NCBI GenBank assembly: GCA_963739355.1
Contig: CAVUAD010000007.1
Coordinates: 434,001 to 498,000 of the forward strand
From: JAWVFM01 sp963739355
GTDB taxonomy: Bacteria > Actinomycetota > Thermoleophilia > Solirubrobacterales > 70-9
Length of the DNA: 64,000 bases
Direction of reading: 5' to 3'
The position numbers were made by a program, and so were the translations under genes. This document shows, one piece after another, positions 34,829-42,584 of this stretch. The first letter of the stretch is position 1, and each line of letters opens with the position of its first letter. Under the pieces are notes generated by a model. It was not told where the DNA came from, made no database searches, and saw only the letters and a program-made list of their open reading frames with translations.

Positions 34829-34862
34829 GTTACACAGATCGATGGCACAGTTACACGTGTAT
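34829..34862. promoter_or_regulatory. Probable MerR operator between divergent genes
   Basis: A perfect 10-bp palindrome TACACGTGTA (34852-34861) lies in GTTACACGTGTAT, and a second half GTTACAC sits at 34829-34835, 21 bp (two helical turns) away. It occupies the 53-bp gap between the membrane protein start (34820) and the MerR start (34874). This is the expected place for a regulator that controls both genes. Confidence 0.6.
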
Positions 34863-34873
34863 CGTTTGGTCCC

Positions 34874-35671
34874 GTGACCGACGTCACGGACAAGCCCAGG
34901 ATGGGCGCCGAGGACGGCCTCACCATCGACGCGCTCGCCCAGCGGACCGGCATGACGGTCCGCAACATCCGGGCGTACCAGTCGCGCGGCCTGCTGCCGC
35001 CGCCCGAGGTCAGAGGGCGCACCGGCTACTACGGCGAGGAGCACCGCACGCGGATCGAGCTGATCCGCGAGCTCCAGGCCGAGGGTTTCAACCTCGAGGC
35101 GATCCGGCGGCTGATCGACGCCGGCGGTTCGAGCGCCGACGTCCTGCGCTTCACCCGGGCGGTCCAGGAGCCGTTCGAGGACGAGGAGCCGCAGCTCCTG
35201 ACGGCCGCGGACCTCGCGGCCACCGTGCGCACGGAGGAGGACCCGGAGCTCCTCGCCCGGGCGCTGAAGCTCGGCCTCGTCCGTGAGGTGGGGGAGGACA
35301 GCTACGAGCTCCGCAGCCCCAGGCTCGCGGCGGCCGGCGCGCAGCTTGCCGACCTCGGCGTGCCGCCCGAGGCGACCCTGGCGGCCCTGGCCAAGCTGCG
35401 CCGCCATGCGGACGGCGTCGCCCGCACCTTCGTCGACCTCTTCATCGAGCAGGTCTGGAAGCCGTTCGACGACGCCGGCCGCCCGCCGGAGCGCTGGCCG
35501 GAGATCGTGGACGCCATCGAGCGTCTGCGCCCCCTGGCGGGGGAGGCGCTGCTCGCGGTGTTCAAGCTCGCGATGACCGACGCGGTCGACAAGGCCTTCG
35601 GCCGCGAGATCGAGCGCGCGGCCCGCGAGCCGGAGTCGCGCTCCTCGGGCCGCCGGCGCCGCCGGCGCTAA
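34874..35671 (+). CDS. MerR-family regulator with long C-terminal domain
   Basis: Product of 265 aa from GTG 34874. The MerR head is at residues 15-75 (LTIDALAQRTGMTVRNIRAYQSRGLLPPPEVRGRTGYYGEEH). The remaining 190 residues are helical with no cysteine, unlike metal-sensing MerR proteins, and resemble a TetR-like or ligand-binding helical bundle (VARTFVDLFIEQVWKPFDD, then AGEALLAVFKLAMTDAVDKAFGRE). The C-terminus is strongly basic. It probably represses or activates itself and the divergent membrane protein. Confidence 0.88.
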   Translation: MTDVTDKPRMGAEDGLTIDALAQRTGMTVRNIRAYQSRGLLPPPEVRGRTGYYGEEHRTRIELIRELQAEGFNLEAIRRLIDAGGSSADVLRFTRAVQEPFEDEEPQLLTAADLAATVRTEEDPELLARALKLGLVREVGEDSYELRSPRLAAAGAQLADLGVPPEATLAALAKLRRHADGVARTFVDLFIEQVWKPFDDAGRPPERWPEIVDAIERLRPLAGEALLAVFKLAMTDAVDKAFGREIERAAREPESRSSGRRRRRR

Positions 35672-35678
35672 CCCAGAC

Positions 35679-35714
35679 GGTGTCAGGCACCCTTAATTAA
35701 GGGTGCCTGACACC
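35679..35714. repeat. 36-bp perfect palindrome (bidirectional terminator or REP-like element)
   Basis: Arms GGTGTCAGGCACCCTTAA (35679-35696) and its exact complement (35697-35714), centred on TTAATTAA, lie between the convergent MerR and M32 peptidase genes. The A/T-rich centre stands out from the GC-rich context. The stop codon of the peptidase is inside the palindrome, so its last five residues (GVRHP) are encoded by one arm. A cruciform or a two-way transcription terminator is likely. Confidence 0.8.
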
Positions 35715-37223
35715 GAGCTCGTAGAGCTCGCCGTACTTCGTCTCGAGGTGGGTGAGCAGCGGGCCGAAGTCGAGCCCGCCGCCGATCGCGCGGTCGATCG
35801 TCTCCAGGGGCTCGAAGCGCCCCGCGAGCGAGTAGAGGCGCTCGCCGAGCCAGGCTCGAAGCGGCTCGAGCTCGAGGGCCTCCAGCTGGGCGTCGAGGTC
35901 GGGGAGCTCCGCCGTCGCGGCGTTCCAGAGCTGCGCGGCGATGATGTTGCCCAGGGAGTAGGTCGGGAAGTAGCCGAAGCCCCCGCCGTACCAGTGGACG
36001 TCCTGGAGCACGCCTTTGGCGTCGCTTGGCACGTCGAGCCCCAGGTACTCCCGGTAGCGGGCGTTCCAGGCCTCGGGAAGGTCCTCGAGGTCGAGCTTCT
36101 CCTCGAAGAGCGCGACCTCGAGCTCGAAGCGGATCGCGATGTGGAGGTTGTAGGTCACCTCGTCGGCCTCGACCCGGATCAGCGAGGGCTCCACGGCGTT
36201 GGCCGCGCGATACAGGGTCTCGCCGTCGATGTCCGCGAACGCCTCCGGGAAGTGCTCGGCGAGCACCGGCTGGAGCCCGCGCAGGAACGGCCGGCTGCGC
36301 CCGACCCAGTTCTCCCAGAGGCGGCTCTGGGACTCGTGCAGACCGAGCGAGTGCGGCTCGCCGATCGGGGTGCGCCGCAGGGAGTCGGGCATCCCGCTCT
36401 CGTAGATGCCGTGGCCCGCCTCGTGGACGATCGCCCAGATCGTCGTGCCGACGTAGCCGGGCTCGTAGCGGGTCGTCAGGCGCACGTCGCTCGGCGCCAG
36501 CGCGCCCGCGAACGGGTGCGCGGTCTCGTCGAGGCGCCAGCCGCCGTCGCGCAGCGGCATGAGCTCGCAGAGCGCCTCGCCCAGGCGACGCTGGCGGTCA
36601 AGGCCGAAGTCCCCGTGCAGGCAGGACTGGTCCACGATGGCGCTCGAGGTGCCGATGCGCTCCACGAGGGGCGTGGTGCCCTCGCGCAGGCCGGTGAGCA
36701 CCGGGCCCACCTGCGCCACCGTGAGCCCCGGCTCGAAGTCGTCGAGCAGGACGTCGTAGGGGTGCTCGAAGTCCTCGAAGCAGGCGATGAGACGCCGCTT
36801 CAGCTCCAGCAGCGCCCGCAGGTGGGGGAGCATCTCCTCGAAGCCGGAGTTTGCTGCACGGACCTCCTCCCAGGCGCTCTCCGCCCGCGACGCGGCGGCG
36901 GCGAGCGCGGTGGCCAGCTCGGTTGGAACGCGCTTTGCCTTGCGCCAGTCGCGCAGCGCGAGCCGCACGGTGCTCGCCTCGTCGGAGTCGTACGGCTGCT
37001 CGGTGCCCCAGTCCTCGAGGCCCTCAAGAAGCCGGCCGAGGTCGTCGGCGACCATCCGCTCGTGGATGACCCCGGCGAGGGTCGCCAGCTGCTCGGCCCG
37101 CGGCTCGGCGCCCCCGCGGGGCATCTTCGTCCGCGAGTCCCAGAACAGCAGCGAGGCCGCGCGGTTGAGATCAGCGATCTCGCCCAGCCGGCCGCTGAGG
37201 TCCTCGTAGCGGGCGGCGCTCAC
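35697..37223 (-). CDS. M32 (Taq/Pfu-type) metallocarboxypeptidase
   Basis: Product of 508 aa from GTG 37223, the normal length of M32 enzymes. The zinc motif is HEAGH (H267, E268, H271), with the third ligand Glu in HESQSRLWENWVG; DVRLTTRYEPGY matches the family DIRxTT motif and HPFAG is also conserved. It removes C-terminal amino acids from peptides in the cytoplasm. It overlaps the threonine dehydratase stop by 4 bp, so the two are co-translated, linking peptide breakdown and amino-acid catabolism. Its stop lies within a palindrome. Confidence 0.93.
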   Translation of the reverse strand: MSAARYEDLSGRLGEIADLNRAASLLFWDSRTKMPRGGAEPRAEQLATLAGVIHERMVADDLGRLLEGLEDWGTEQPYDSDEASTVRLALRDWRKAKRVPTELATALAAAASRAESAWEEVRAANSGFEEMLPHLRALLELKRRLIACFEDFEHPYDVLLDDFEPGLTVAQVGPVLTGLREGTTPLVERIGTSSAIVDQSCLHGDFGLDRQRRLGEALCELMPLRDGGWRLDETAHPFAGALAPSDVRLTTRYEPGYVGTTIWAIVHEAGHGIYESGMPDSLRRTPIGEPHSLGLHESQSRLWENWVGRSRPFLRGLQPVLAEHFPEAFADIDGETLYRAANAVEPSLIRVEADEVTYNLHIAIRFELEVALFEEKLDLEDLPEAWNARYREYLGLDVPSDAKGVLQDVHWYGGGFGYFPTYSLGNIIAAQLWNAATAELPDLDAQLEALELEPLRAWLGERLYSLAGRFEPLETIDRAIGGGLDFGPLLTHLETKYGELYELGVRHP

Positions 37224-38509
37224 GCGGTGGCCGCCGGGTGCCCGCCCAGCGCGGAGTCCTCGACGTGCATCTGGAAGCCGTTGTTGCGGATGGCCGCCAG
37301 CACCCGCTCGCCGTGCTCGCGCCCGTCGGTCTGCAATACCAGCCGGATGACCGTCTCGCGGATGTGGAGGTCGAGCCCCTCGCGCAGGTGGGTCACGTCG
37401 AGCACGTTGGCCCCCTCCTCGGCGACGCAGCGCAGGAGCCCGGCCAGGGCTCCGGGGCGGTCCGGGACCACCGTGACGAGAACCATGCGCCGGCCCGCGG
37501 CGGTCTCGCCCAGGCGGATGCACTCGGCCAGGCGCGACGCGTCGACGTTGCCTCCCGAGAGCACCGCGCACGTCTCGCCCTCGGCCGGCGGGTCCACCTT
37601 GCCGTGGAAAATCGCCGCGACCGCCACGGCCCCGGCGCCCTCGACCACGAGCTTGGAGCGCTCCAGGAGCAGGACCATCGCCTGCGCGACCTCGTCGTCG
37701 GAGACCGTCACCACCTCGTCCACGTACTCCGCCACGAGCGGCAGCGTCAGCTCGCCGGGCTGCTTGACGGCGATGCCGTCGCAGATCGTGTTCGCCCCAC
37801 GCGCCCCGAGCGGGCGGTGAGCCTCGAGCGACCGTGGGTAGGGCGCGCAGGCCTCGGCCTGAACCCCCACGACGCGGGTGCCCGGCAGGCGGTCGGCCAC
37901 GGCGATCCCGATCCCCGCCGCCAGCCCGCCGCCGCCGATCGGGACGACGATCAGCTTCGTGGCCGGCGCCTGCTCCGCGATCTCGAGGCCGAGGGTCCCC
38001 TGGCCGGCGACCACGTCGCGGTCGTCGAAGGCATGGATGAACGCGGTGCCCGTCTCCTCGGCGTAGGCGAAGGCCGCGGCGTGCGCTTCGTCGTAGCCCC
38101 CGTCGACCAGCCGGACGTTGCCGCCGTGCTCGCGAACCGCGGCCACCTTCGCGAGCGGCGCGGAAACCGGCATGAAGAGCTCCGCCTGCGCACCGTGGCG
38201 CCCGGCGGCCACCGTCACCGCCTGCGCGTGGTTGCCCGCGCTCGCGGCGCACACGCCGGACGCGAGTCCCTCGGCTCCCAGCGCCCCGATGGCGTTCGCC
38301 GCGCCGCGGATCTTGAACGAGCCGGTGCGCTGGAGGCACTCGGCCTTCAGGGACACCGGAGCGCCGAAGCGCCGCGAGAGCTCGCCCGAGGAAAAGACCG
38401 GTGTGCGCCTCAGGAGCTGGCCGTTGTTCGCGGCCGCACGCTCGATGTCCTCGATGCCGATCCGCGGGGCGTCTGAAGCGCGTTCAGCCACGTCTGCACC
38501 GTAGCCCAA
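37220..38509 (-). CDS. ilvA: Threonine ammonia-lyase with ACT domain
   Basis: Product of 429 aa. Fold type II PLP enzyme: the pyridoxal lysine is K66 in GSFKIRGA, with SAGNHAQ and the phosphate loop IGGGGLAAG in order. A single ACT-like regulatory domain occupies about residues 335-425 (MVLVTVVPDRPGALAGLLRCVAEEGANVLDV). It deaminates threonine to 2-oxobutanoate. One ACT domain and this length fit the catabolic/TdcB-like and short IlvA types found in actinobacteria, so the biosynthetic role is not certain. The start at 38509 gives an unusually long leader; GTG or ATG codons nearer RIGIEDIERAA are not obvious. Confidence 0.93.
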   Translation of the reverse strand: MGYGADVAERASDAPRIGIEDIERAAANNGQLLRRTPVFSSGELSRRFGAPVSLKAECLQRTGSFKIRGAANAIGALGAEGLASGVCAASAGNHAQAVTVAAGRHGAQAELFMPVSAPLAKVAAVREHGGNVRLVDGGYDEAHAAAFAYAEETGTAFIHAFDDRDVVAGQGTLGLEIAEQAPATKLIVVPIGGGGLAAGIGIAVADRLPGTRVVGVQAEACAPYPRSLEAHRPLGARGANTICDGIAVKQPGELTLPLVAEYVDEVVTVSDDEVAQAMVLLLERSKLVVEGAGAVAVAAIFHGKVDPPAEGETCAVLSGGNVDASRLAECIRLGETAAGRRMVLVTVVPDRPGALAGLLRCVAEEGANVLDVTHLREGLDLHIRETVIRLVLQTDGREHGERVLAAIRNNGFQMHVEDSALGGHPAATA

Positions 38510-38536
38510 CCGGCAACCCAGCCCGGCGAATCGCGA

Positions 38537-39157
38537 TCAAAGCAGGCGCTCGACCAGGCTTCTGAAGCCGGCCTTTGCCTCGTCGAGCGTGAGGCCGCGG
38601 ATCTGGCGGGTGTAGATGAAGAAGTCGGCCGACAGCGAGCCGAGCAGGACGTCGGCGATGTACTCGGCGCTCTCCGGCGGCACCGCCTCGCACAGCACGA
38701 CATAGAGGTGCGCCCGGTGGGCCGCGTAGACGGGGTGTTGGTAGCGGGCGAACGGGGAGCCCGACTCCGCGGCGAGCATCAGCTGCTGATGGGTCTCCAT
38801 GCGGTCGAGGAGCCCCTCGCCGAACGCGACGATGCGCTCCACCGGCGGGGCGCCCGGGCCAAGCGGTGGCTCGCCGCGCAACAGGTTGTCCTGGAAGGCG
38901 CGCTCGGACTCGTCGAGCACGGCTCGCGCGAGGCCCGCCCGGTCGCCGAAGCGGCGGAAGAGCGTGCCCTTCCCGACGCCCGCCGCGGCCGCGACGTCGT
39001 CCATGGAGACGCACTCGATGCCGCGCTCGGCGAACAGCCGAGCCGCCGCGCAGAGCACCTTCTCGCGGTTGCGCGCGGCGTCCGCGCGCTCGCGCAACTC
39101 GACACCCGCCTGCTTGAGCTCCTCCATGTCGACAGTCTCGATCATCGCGTCTTCCAT
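38537..39157 (-). CDS. TetR-family repressor
   Basis: Product of 206 aa from ATG 39157. The helix-turn-helix is at about residues 35-68 (AARLFAERGIECVSMDDVAAAAGVGKGTLFRRFGDRAGL). A longer start at 39196 exists, but then the first operator (39165-39176) would lie inside the gene, so the shorter one is preferred. The C-terminal helical domain resembles SCO/YbaQ-type repressors whose ligands are unknown. It is divergent from yceI and the FMN reductase and should repress both and itself through the two identical operators. Confidence 0.92.
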   Translation of the reverse strand: MEDAMIETVDMEELKQAGVELRERADAARNREKVLCAAARLFAERGIECVSMDDVAAAAGVGKGTLFRRFGDRAGLARAVLDESERAFQDNLLRGEPPLGPGAPPVERIVAFGEGLLDRMETHQQLMLAAESGSPFARYQHPVYAAHRAHLYVVLCEAVPPESAEYIADVLLGSLSADFFIYTRQIRGLTLDEAKAGFRSLVERLL

Positions 39158-39164
39158 TGTATCT

Positions 39165-39218
39165 GGACTACGGTCCGGTTCTGTGCTAGGCTTCACCCAA
39201 CAAGCGGACTACGGTCCG
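39165..39218. promoter_or_regulatory. Two identical TetR operators in the divergent promoter
   Basis: GGACTACGGTCC occurs exactly at 39165-39176 and 39206-39217; the flanked form CGGACTACGGTCCG is an inverted repeat with 5-bp arms (CGGAC/GTCCG) and a 4-bp spacer. The centres are 41 bp apart, near four helical turns, so two dimers could sit on the same face. One copy abuts the TetR start and the other the yceI promoter. Confidence 0.8.
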
Positions 39219-39238
39219 GAATCTGCAAAGGAGAACTC

Positions 39239-39790
39239 ATGACCACCGCTCAGGCACACCGGACGATTCCCGTCGGAAGCTGGACCTCGGACCGCACCCA
39301 TTCGAGCGCGACCTTCGAGGTCGGCCACAACGGCGTCGCGACGTTCACCGGCAAGGTGAAGGACTTCGCCGCAACCCTCGAGGCCGGCGACGGCACGTTC
39401 GACCTCAAGGGCAGCGCCCGGGTCGACAGCCTCGACATCGACGAGGAGAACCTGAGGGCGCATCTGCTCTCGCCGGAGTTCTTCGACGTCGAGCGGCACC
39501 CGGAGATCCGCTTCGGCGCCGACGAGATCGACGATTCGGGCGAGCGGCTCCTCGTCCGCGGCGAGCTCAAGATCAAGGGCAACGCGAAGCGCGTGGAGGC
39601 CACGGCCGAGGTGGGCGAGCCCATCACGGGCCTCGCCGGCCGGGAGGTCGTGAACCTCGACATCGAGACCGTCATCGACCGCACCGAGTTCGGCCTCACC
39701 TGGAACGCCGACCTGCCGGGCGGCGGCAAGGCCCTGGCCGACGACGTTCGGCTCGTCGTCCACCTCGAGCTCGTCCGCGAGGAGGGCTAG
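39239..39790 (+). CDS. YceI-family lipocalin-like protein
   Basis: Product of 183 aa with AAAGGAG 5 bp before ATG 39239. The opening GSWTSDRTHSSATFEVGHNGVATFTGKVKDFAATLE and the later ARVDSLDIDEENLRAHLLSPEFFDVERHPEIRF match the YceI beta-barrel, which binds isoprenoid-type lipids or amphiphiles. No signal peptide, so it is cytoplasmic as in other actinobacterial copies. It is under a TetR repressor with an FMN reductase 2 bp downstream, an arrangement associated with stress or quinone detoxification. Confidence 0.93.
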   Translation: MTTAQAHRTIPVGSWTSDRTHSSATFEVGHNGVATFTGKVKDFAATLEAGDGTFDLKGSARVDSLDIDEENLRAHLLSPEFFDVERHPEIRFGADEIDDSGERLLVRGELKIKGNAKRVEATAEVGEPITGLAGREVVNLDIETVIDRTEFGLTWNADLPGGGKALADDVRLVVHLELVREEG

Positions 39791-39792
39791 CC

Positions 39793-40347
39793 ATGAAGGT
39801 CCTCGGCCTGTCGGGAGGCCTGCGACGCGACTCTCACAACGCCAGGCTTCTCGACATCGCCGGGGGGCTTCTGCCCGCCGGCGCCGAGCTCGAGGTCGAC
39901 GAGGGGCTCCGCTTGGTGGAGCCCTACGACGCCGACCTCGACAACGACATCGCGCCCGGCGGCGCCACGCGCTTTCGCCGGGCGCTCGGCGATGCCGACG
40001 CCCTGCTGATCGCCACCCCCGAGTACAACTCCTCCGTTCCGGGAGCGCTGAAGAACGCGCTCGACTGGGCCTCCCGGCCGCTGGGCTCCAGCGCTCTGAC
40101 GGGGCTGCCCGTTGCCGTGATCGGCGCCAGCACGGGGCGGTTCGGTGCGGTCTGGGCGCAGGCCGAGCTGCGGAAGATCCTCGCCGCCAGCGGCGCCCGC
40201 GTCGTCGACGGCGAGCTGGCCGTCGGCCGTGCCGCGGAGGCCATCGGCGAGCGCGGCCTCAGCGATCCCGAGCTCGCCGAGCGCCTGCGGGTCCTGCTCG
40301 GCCTGCTCGTCGCCGAGGCGGCCCCACGCGTCGAGATCGCCGCCTGA
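39793..40347 (+). CDS. NADPH-dependent FMN reductase (quinone-reductase-like)
   Basis: Product of 184 aa beginning LGLSGGLRRDSHNARLLDIA, the FMN phosphate loop of the flavodoxin-like reductase family, with TPEYNSSVPGALKNALDWASRP as the second FMN-binding segment. Such enzymes reduce FMN, azo dyes, chromate or quinones by NADPH. It follows yceI by 2 bp and is probably controlled by the divergent TetR. The operon ends at a strong terminator at 40491. Confidence 0.92.
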   Translation: MKVLGLSGGLRRDSHNARLLDIAGGLLPAGAELEVDEGLRLVEPYDADLDNDIAPGGATRFRRALGDADALLIATPEYNSSVPGALKNALDWASRPLGSSALTGLPVAVIGASTGRFGAVWAQAELRKILAASGARVVDGELAVGRAAEAIGERGLSDPELAERLRVLLGLLVAEAAPRVEIAA

Positions 40348-40490
40348 GCGGGCCCAGGCTCCTACAAACGTCCACTCGGACGGCATCGAGGTGGCGCTTT
40401 GCCCCGCGGGGCCGATCAAACGGGTGGTCACCACGCGTGGCTCAACTACACCCCGGGGGCGAGAAAGCCCTCAGGGGCACCTCCCATGCG

Positions 40491-40525
40491 AAGCGAGGCG
40501 CCGGGCGGGCGCCTCGCTTCTTTTA
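40491..40525 (+). terminator. Rho-independent terminator of the yceI operon
   Basis: A perfect 12-bp stem AAGCGAGGCGCC (40491-40502) and GGCGCCTCGCTT (40508-40519) with a 5-nt loop is followed by CTTTTA. It lies 143 bp past the FMN reductase stop and touches the end of the convergent gene (40523). The 40348-40490 stretch before it has no gene that I can support. Confidence 0.85.
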
Positions 40526-41014
40526 TGTGCCTTGGGGGCCTGACCCCCGTTCAACATTCCGGCGCATGCGAACCCCGCCTACCGCGATCGTGAACGCGCC
40601 GCCGAGCGCCACGAACGGCCCGTAGCGCGTCTCCACCGCGTGGATGCCGAAGATCTGGTCAGGGGTGTTGAAGATCAGCACGGCGACGAGCACCCCACAC
40701 CAGGCGCCGGCGACGATCATCACGCCGCCGGCGCTCATCGGCCGCGGCAGCCGGTAGCCGCGCGCCGTGATCACCGCGAGGTAGAGGGCCGACCCGGCCG
40801 TGAGGAGGAGGGCGAGCATGGCCGGGCCGAACGCATCGAATCCCGACTCCGAGATCACCTGGAAGAGCTGCAGATCCACCCCGTACCAGGGGAACACCAG
40901 GCTCCCGAAGACCACGATCGCACCGATCGCCGCGAGCCTCACCCCGGGCGCGCTCCAGTGCGAGTGCCGGCGCGCGCGGGGCGCGGGCTGCTCAGTCGAT
41001 GGGCTCGCGTCCAT
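40523..41014 (-). CDS. Four-helix membrane protein
   Basis: Product of 163 aa from ATG 41014. After a hydrophilic start come four hydrophobic stretches (LAAIGAIVVFGSLVFPW, AMLALLLTAGSALYLAVITA, GGVMIVAGAWCGVLVAVLIF, GPFVALGGAFTIAVGGV). Helix 1 is followed by WYGVDLQLFQV and the layout is like DUF2178/DUF4386-type small membrane proteins, but I do not recognise the family. Its start overlaps the DUF2203 gene by 23 bp, so the minus-strand genes from 42572 down form one unit. Confidence 0.7.
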   Translation of the reverse strand: MDASPSTEQPAPRARRHSHWSAPGVRLAAIGAIVVFGSLVFPWYGVDLQLFQVISESGFDAFGPAMLALLLTAGSALYLAVITARGYRLPRPMSAGGVMIVAGAWCGVLVAVLIFNTPDQIFGIHAVETRYGPFVALGGAFTIAVGGVRMRRNVERGSGPQGT

Positions 41015-41372
41015 CGAAACCCGCGTCGAGGTCGTGCCAGTACTCGATGCTCTCCTCGCCGGACTCCCAGCAGAGGTAGACCTCGCGGCCGTCGCGCAGC
41101 GAGGGGAAGTCGATGAGCCCGCGGTCCAGGTCGCGGAGCACGATCCCGGCCGCGCCGATCTCGCCGAGCAGCCTCCGGACCTCCCGGAAGCCCTCGCCGA
41201 CCGTCCGGCCATGCTCGCCTCCGCCGTTCTCGTGCGCCGCCTCGGTGAGCGCCTCGTGAGCCTCGCGGTCGCCGAGCCGATCGCGGGCCGCTCGCAGCTC
41301 CTCGATCCGCGGGCGCACCCAGTCGAGGGCCGCGTTGGCCTCCTCGAGGGTGAAGTGGCGCTCGTGGATCAC
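40992..41372 (-). CDS. DUF2203-family protein
   Basis: Product of 126 aa from GTG 41372. HFTLEEANAALDWVRPRIEELRAAR followed by EVRRLLGEIGAAGIVLRDLDRGLIDFPSLRDGREVYLCWESGEESIEYWHDLDAGF matches DUF2203 throughout. The conserved CWxxGE...YWH suggests ligand or metal binding; function is unknown. It overlaps the hydrolase-like gene upstream by 4 bp and the membrane protein gene downstream by 23 bp. Confidence 0.88.
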   Translation of the reverse strand: MIHERHFTLEEANAALDWVRPRIEELRAARDRLGDREAHEALTEAAHENGGGEHGRTVGEGFREVRRLLGEIGAAGIVLRDLDRGLIDFPSLRDGREVYLCWESGEESIEYWHDLDAGFDGREPID

Positions 41373-42181
41373 CTGGTCAGCGCGGCGGCGGTGATCGTCC
41401 GGATCACGGCCGCAGTCTGGTCGGGTCGGGTGACGATTCCATCGTCGACGGTCTCGACGCGGGCGCCGGGCAGGACCGTCTCGATCAGCTTCCGGTAGTC
41501 CTCCCCGCGCGGGAACCAGGGCCCGCCGACTGACGGCGCCGAGAGGAACCACAGCCTGTCGGCCGCTCGCTTGGCGTAGCTCTCGGAATCACGGTCCGCC
41601 ACCCAGGCGCGCAGCCGCGCGACCGCGGACTCCGCCGGCGAGTGCGCCTCCTGGGAGCGCACGCGCGCGCGGACGTCGTCCTCCTCGGTCAGCTGCTGGT
41701 TGGCCGTGGTCACCATCGTGCGCAGCGCTGCCCGGTAGTCGTTCTCGGCCATCTCCATGAAGGCCTCGACCACAGGCCGCGAGGAGATCAGCGAGTCGGA
41801 CTGGTCGAGGGACTCCGCGGTCATCGGAGCACCGCCGATCGTGACCACCGCCTCCACCAGCTCCGGCCGTTCCGCGGCGACCCGGACGGCGCGGTTGCAG
41901 CCGTCGGCGATGGCGACGATGACCGCGGACCCGCCGGCGGACTCGGTCACGGCCGCGAGATCCGCCGCGGCGGTCTCCAGGTCGTAGGGGCCGCTCCTCG
42001 TGGACTCGCCAGTGCCGCGGTCGTCGAAGCGCACCACGCGATGATCGGTCTCGAGCTCGTGCGTGAGTGGCTCGAAGACGTCGGGCGGCATCGACCAGTA
42101 GGCCGCGAGGACGACCAGGGGTCCCTCACCGCGCTCCTCGACGTGGAGCGTCACGCCGTCATCCAGCCTGAGAGCCGACAC
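41369..42181 (-). CDS. Alpha/beta-hydrolase-fold protein lacking the nucleophile serine
   Basis: Product of 270 aa from GTG 42181. The fold is clear: VVLAAYWSMPPDVFEPLTHEL, DDRGTGES (56-60) and the strand-elbow SAVIVAIADGCNRAVRVA. Where the family has G-x-S-x-G, this protein has A90-I-A92-D-G94, so the nucleophile is Ala and the oxyanion elbow is altered. The C-terminal acid/His region (PWFPRGEDYRKL, VDDGIVTRPDQTAAVI) also lacks a recognisable catalytic His. It is probably a binding or regulatory protein. It sits between a coiled-coil protein (10-bp gap) and DUF2203 (4-bp overlap). Confidence 0.85.
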   Translation of the reverse strand: MSALRLDDGVTLHVEERGEGPLVVLAAYWSMPPDVFEPLTHELETDHRVVRFDDRGTGESTRSGPYDLETAAADLAAVTESAGGSAVIVAIADGCNRAVRVAAERPELVEAVVTIGGAPMTAESLDQSDSLISSRPVVEAFMEMAENDYRAALRTMVTTANQQLTEEDDVRARVRSQEAHSPAESAVARLRAWVADRDSESYAKRAADRLWFLSAPSVGGPWFPRGEDYRKLIETVLPGARVETVDDGIVTRPDQTAAVIRTITAAALTR

Positions 42182-42191
42182 GGCGCGAAGC

Positions 42192-42572
42192 TTATGACTC
42201 GTCTGCTGCCGGTTCCGTTTCGCCGCGCCGCCCGATGCGCCCGATCCGGTTCGCGGAGCGCCGCAACGGGTGGAGGGTCCGGCCGATCTCACCGAGTGGC
42301 TCGCCCATGTCGTCCACGCTCTCGCGCAGGCCGTCGACCTGGCCGTTCAGCCGCTCGACCGCGCCGCGCATCCGGGTGACCTCGGAGTCCATCGAGGTGA
42401 CCCGGTCCTCGATCGCGGTGAGGATCCGTGCGAGCTCGGGGAGCACGCGCATCCCGTCCGCGATGCGGCGGATGTCGTCGAGTGCCGTCGCCAGCGTCCG
42501 CTGCAGGGCGAGCACCGAGCCGATTGCCGGCAGGCCCTTCGGAAACCCCTGCGTCTGCCCCTCACCACCCAA
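42192..42572 (-). CDS. Coiled-coil protein of 126 aa
   Basis: Start TTG 42572 (weak; nothing better in frame). The central part LPELARILTAIEDRVTSMDSEVTRMRGAVERLNGQVDGLRESVDDMGEPLGEIGRTLHPLRRSANRI has a heptad-like repeat of Leu/Ile/Val with polar residues between, predicting a long coiled coil. No signal or membrane helix. It leads the minus-strand unit with the hydrolase-like protein and DUF2203. Role unknown. Confidence 0.65.
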   Translation of the reverse strand: MGGEGQTQGFPKGLPAIGSVLALQRTLATALDDIRRIADGMRVLPELARILTAIEDRVTSMDSEVTRMRGAVERLNGQVDGLRESVDDMGEPLGEIGRTLHPLRRSANRIGRIGRRGETEPAADES

Positions 42573-42584
42573 GGTGGGGCGAGT

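Noticed and set aside
40348..40490. Small RNA upstream of the yceI operon terminator
   Set aside because: There is a strong terminator but no promoter or conserved structure that I can support in this stretch.
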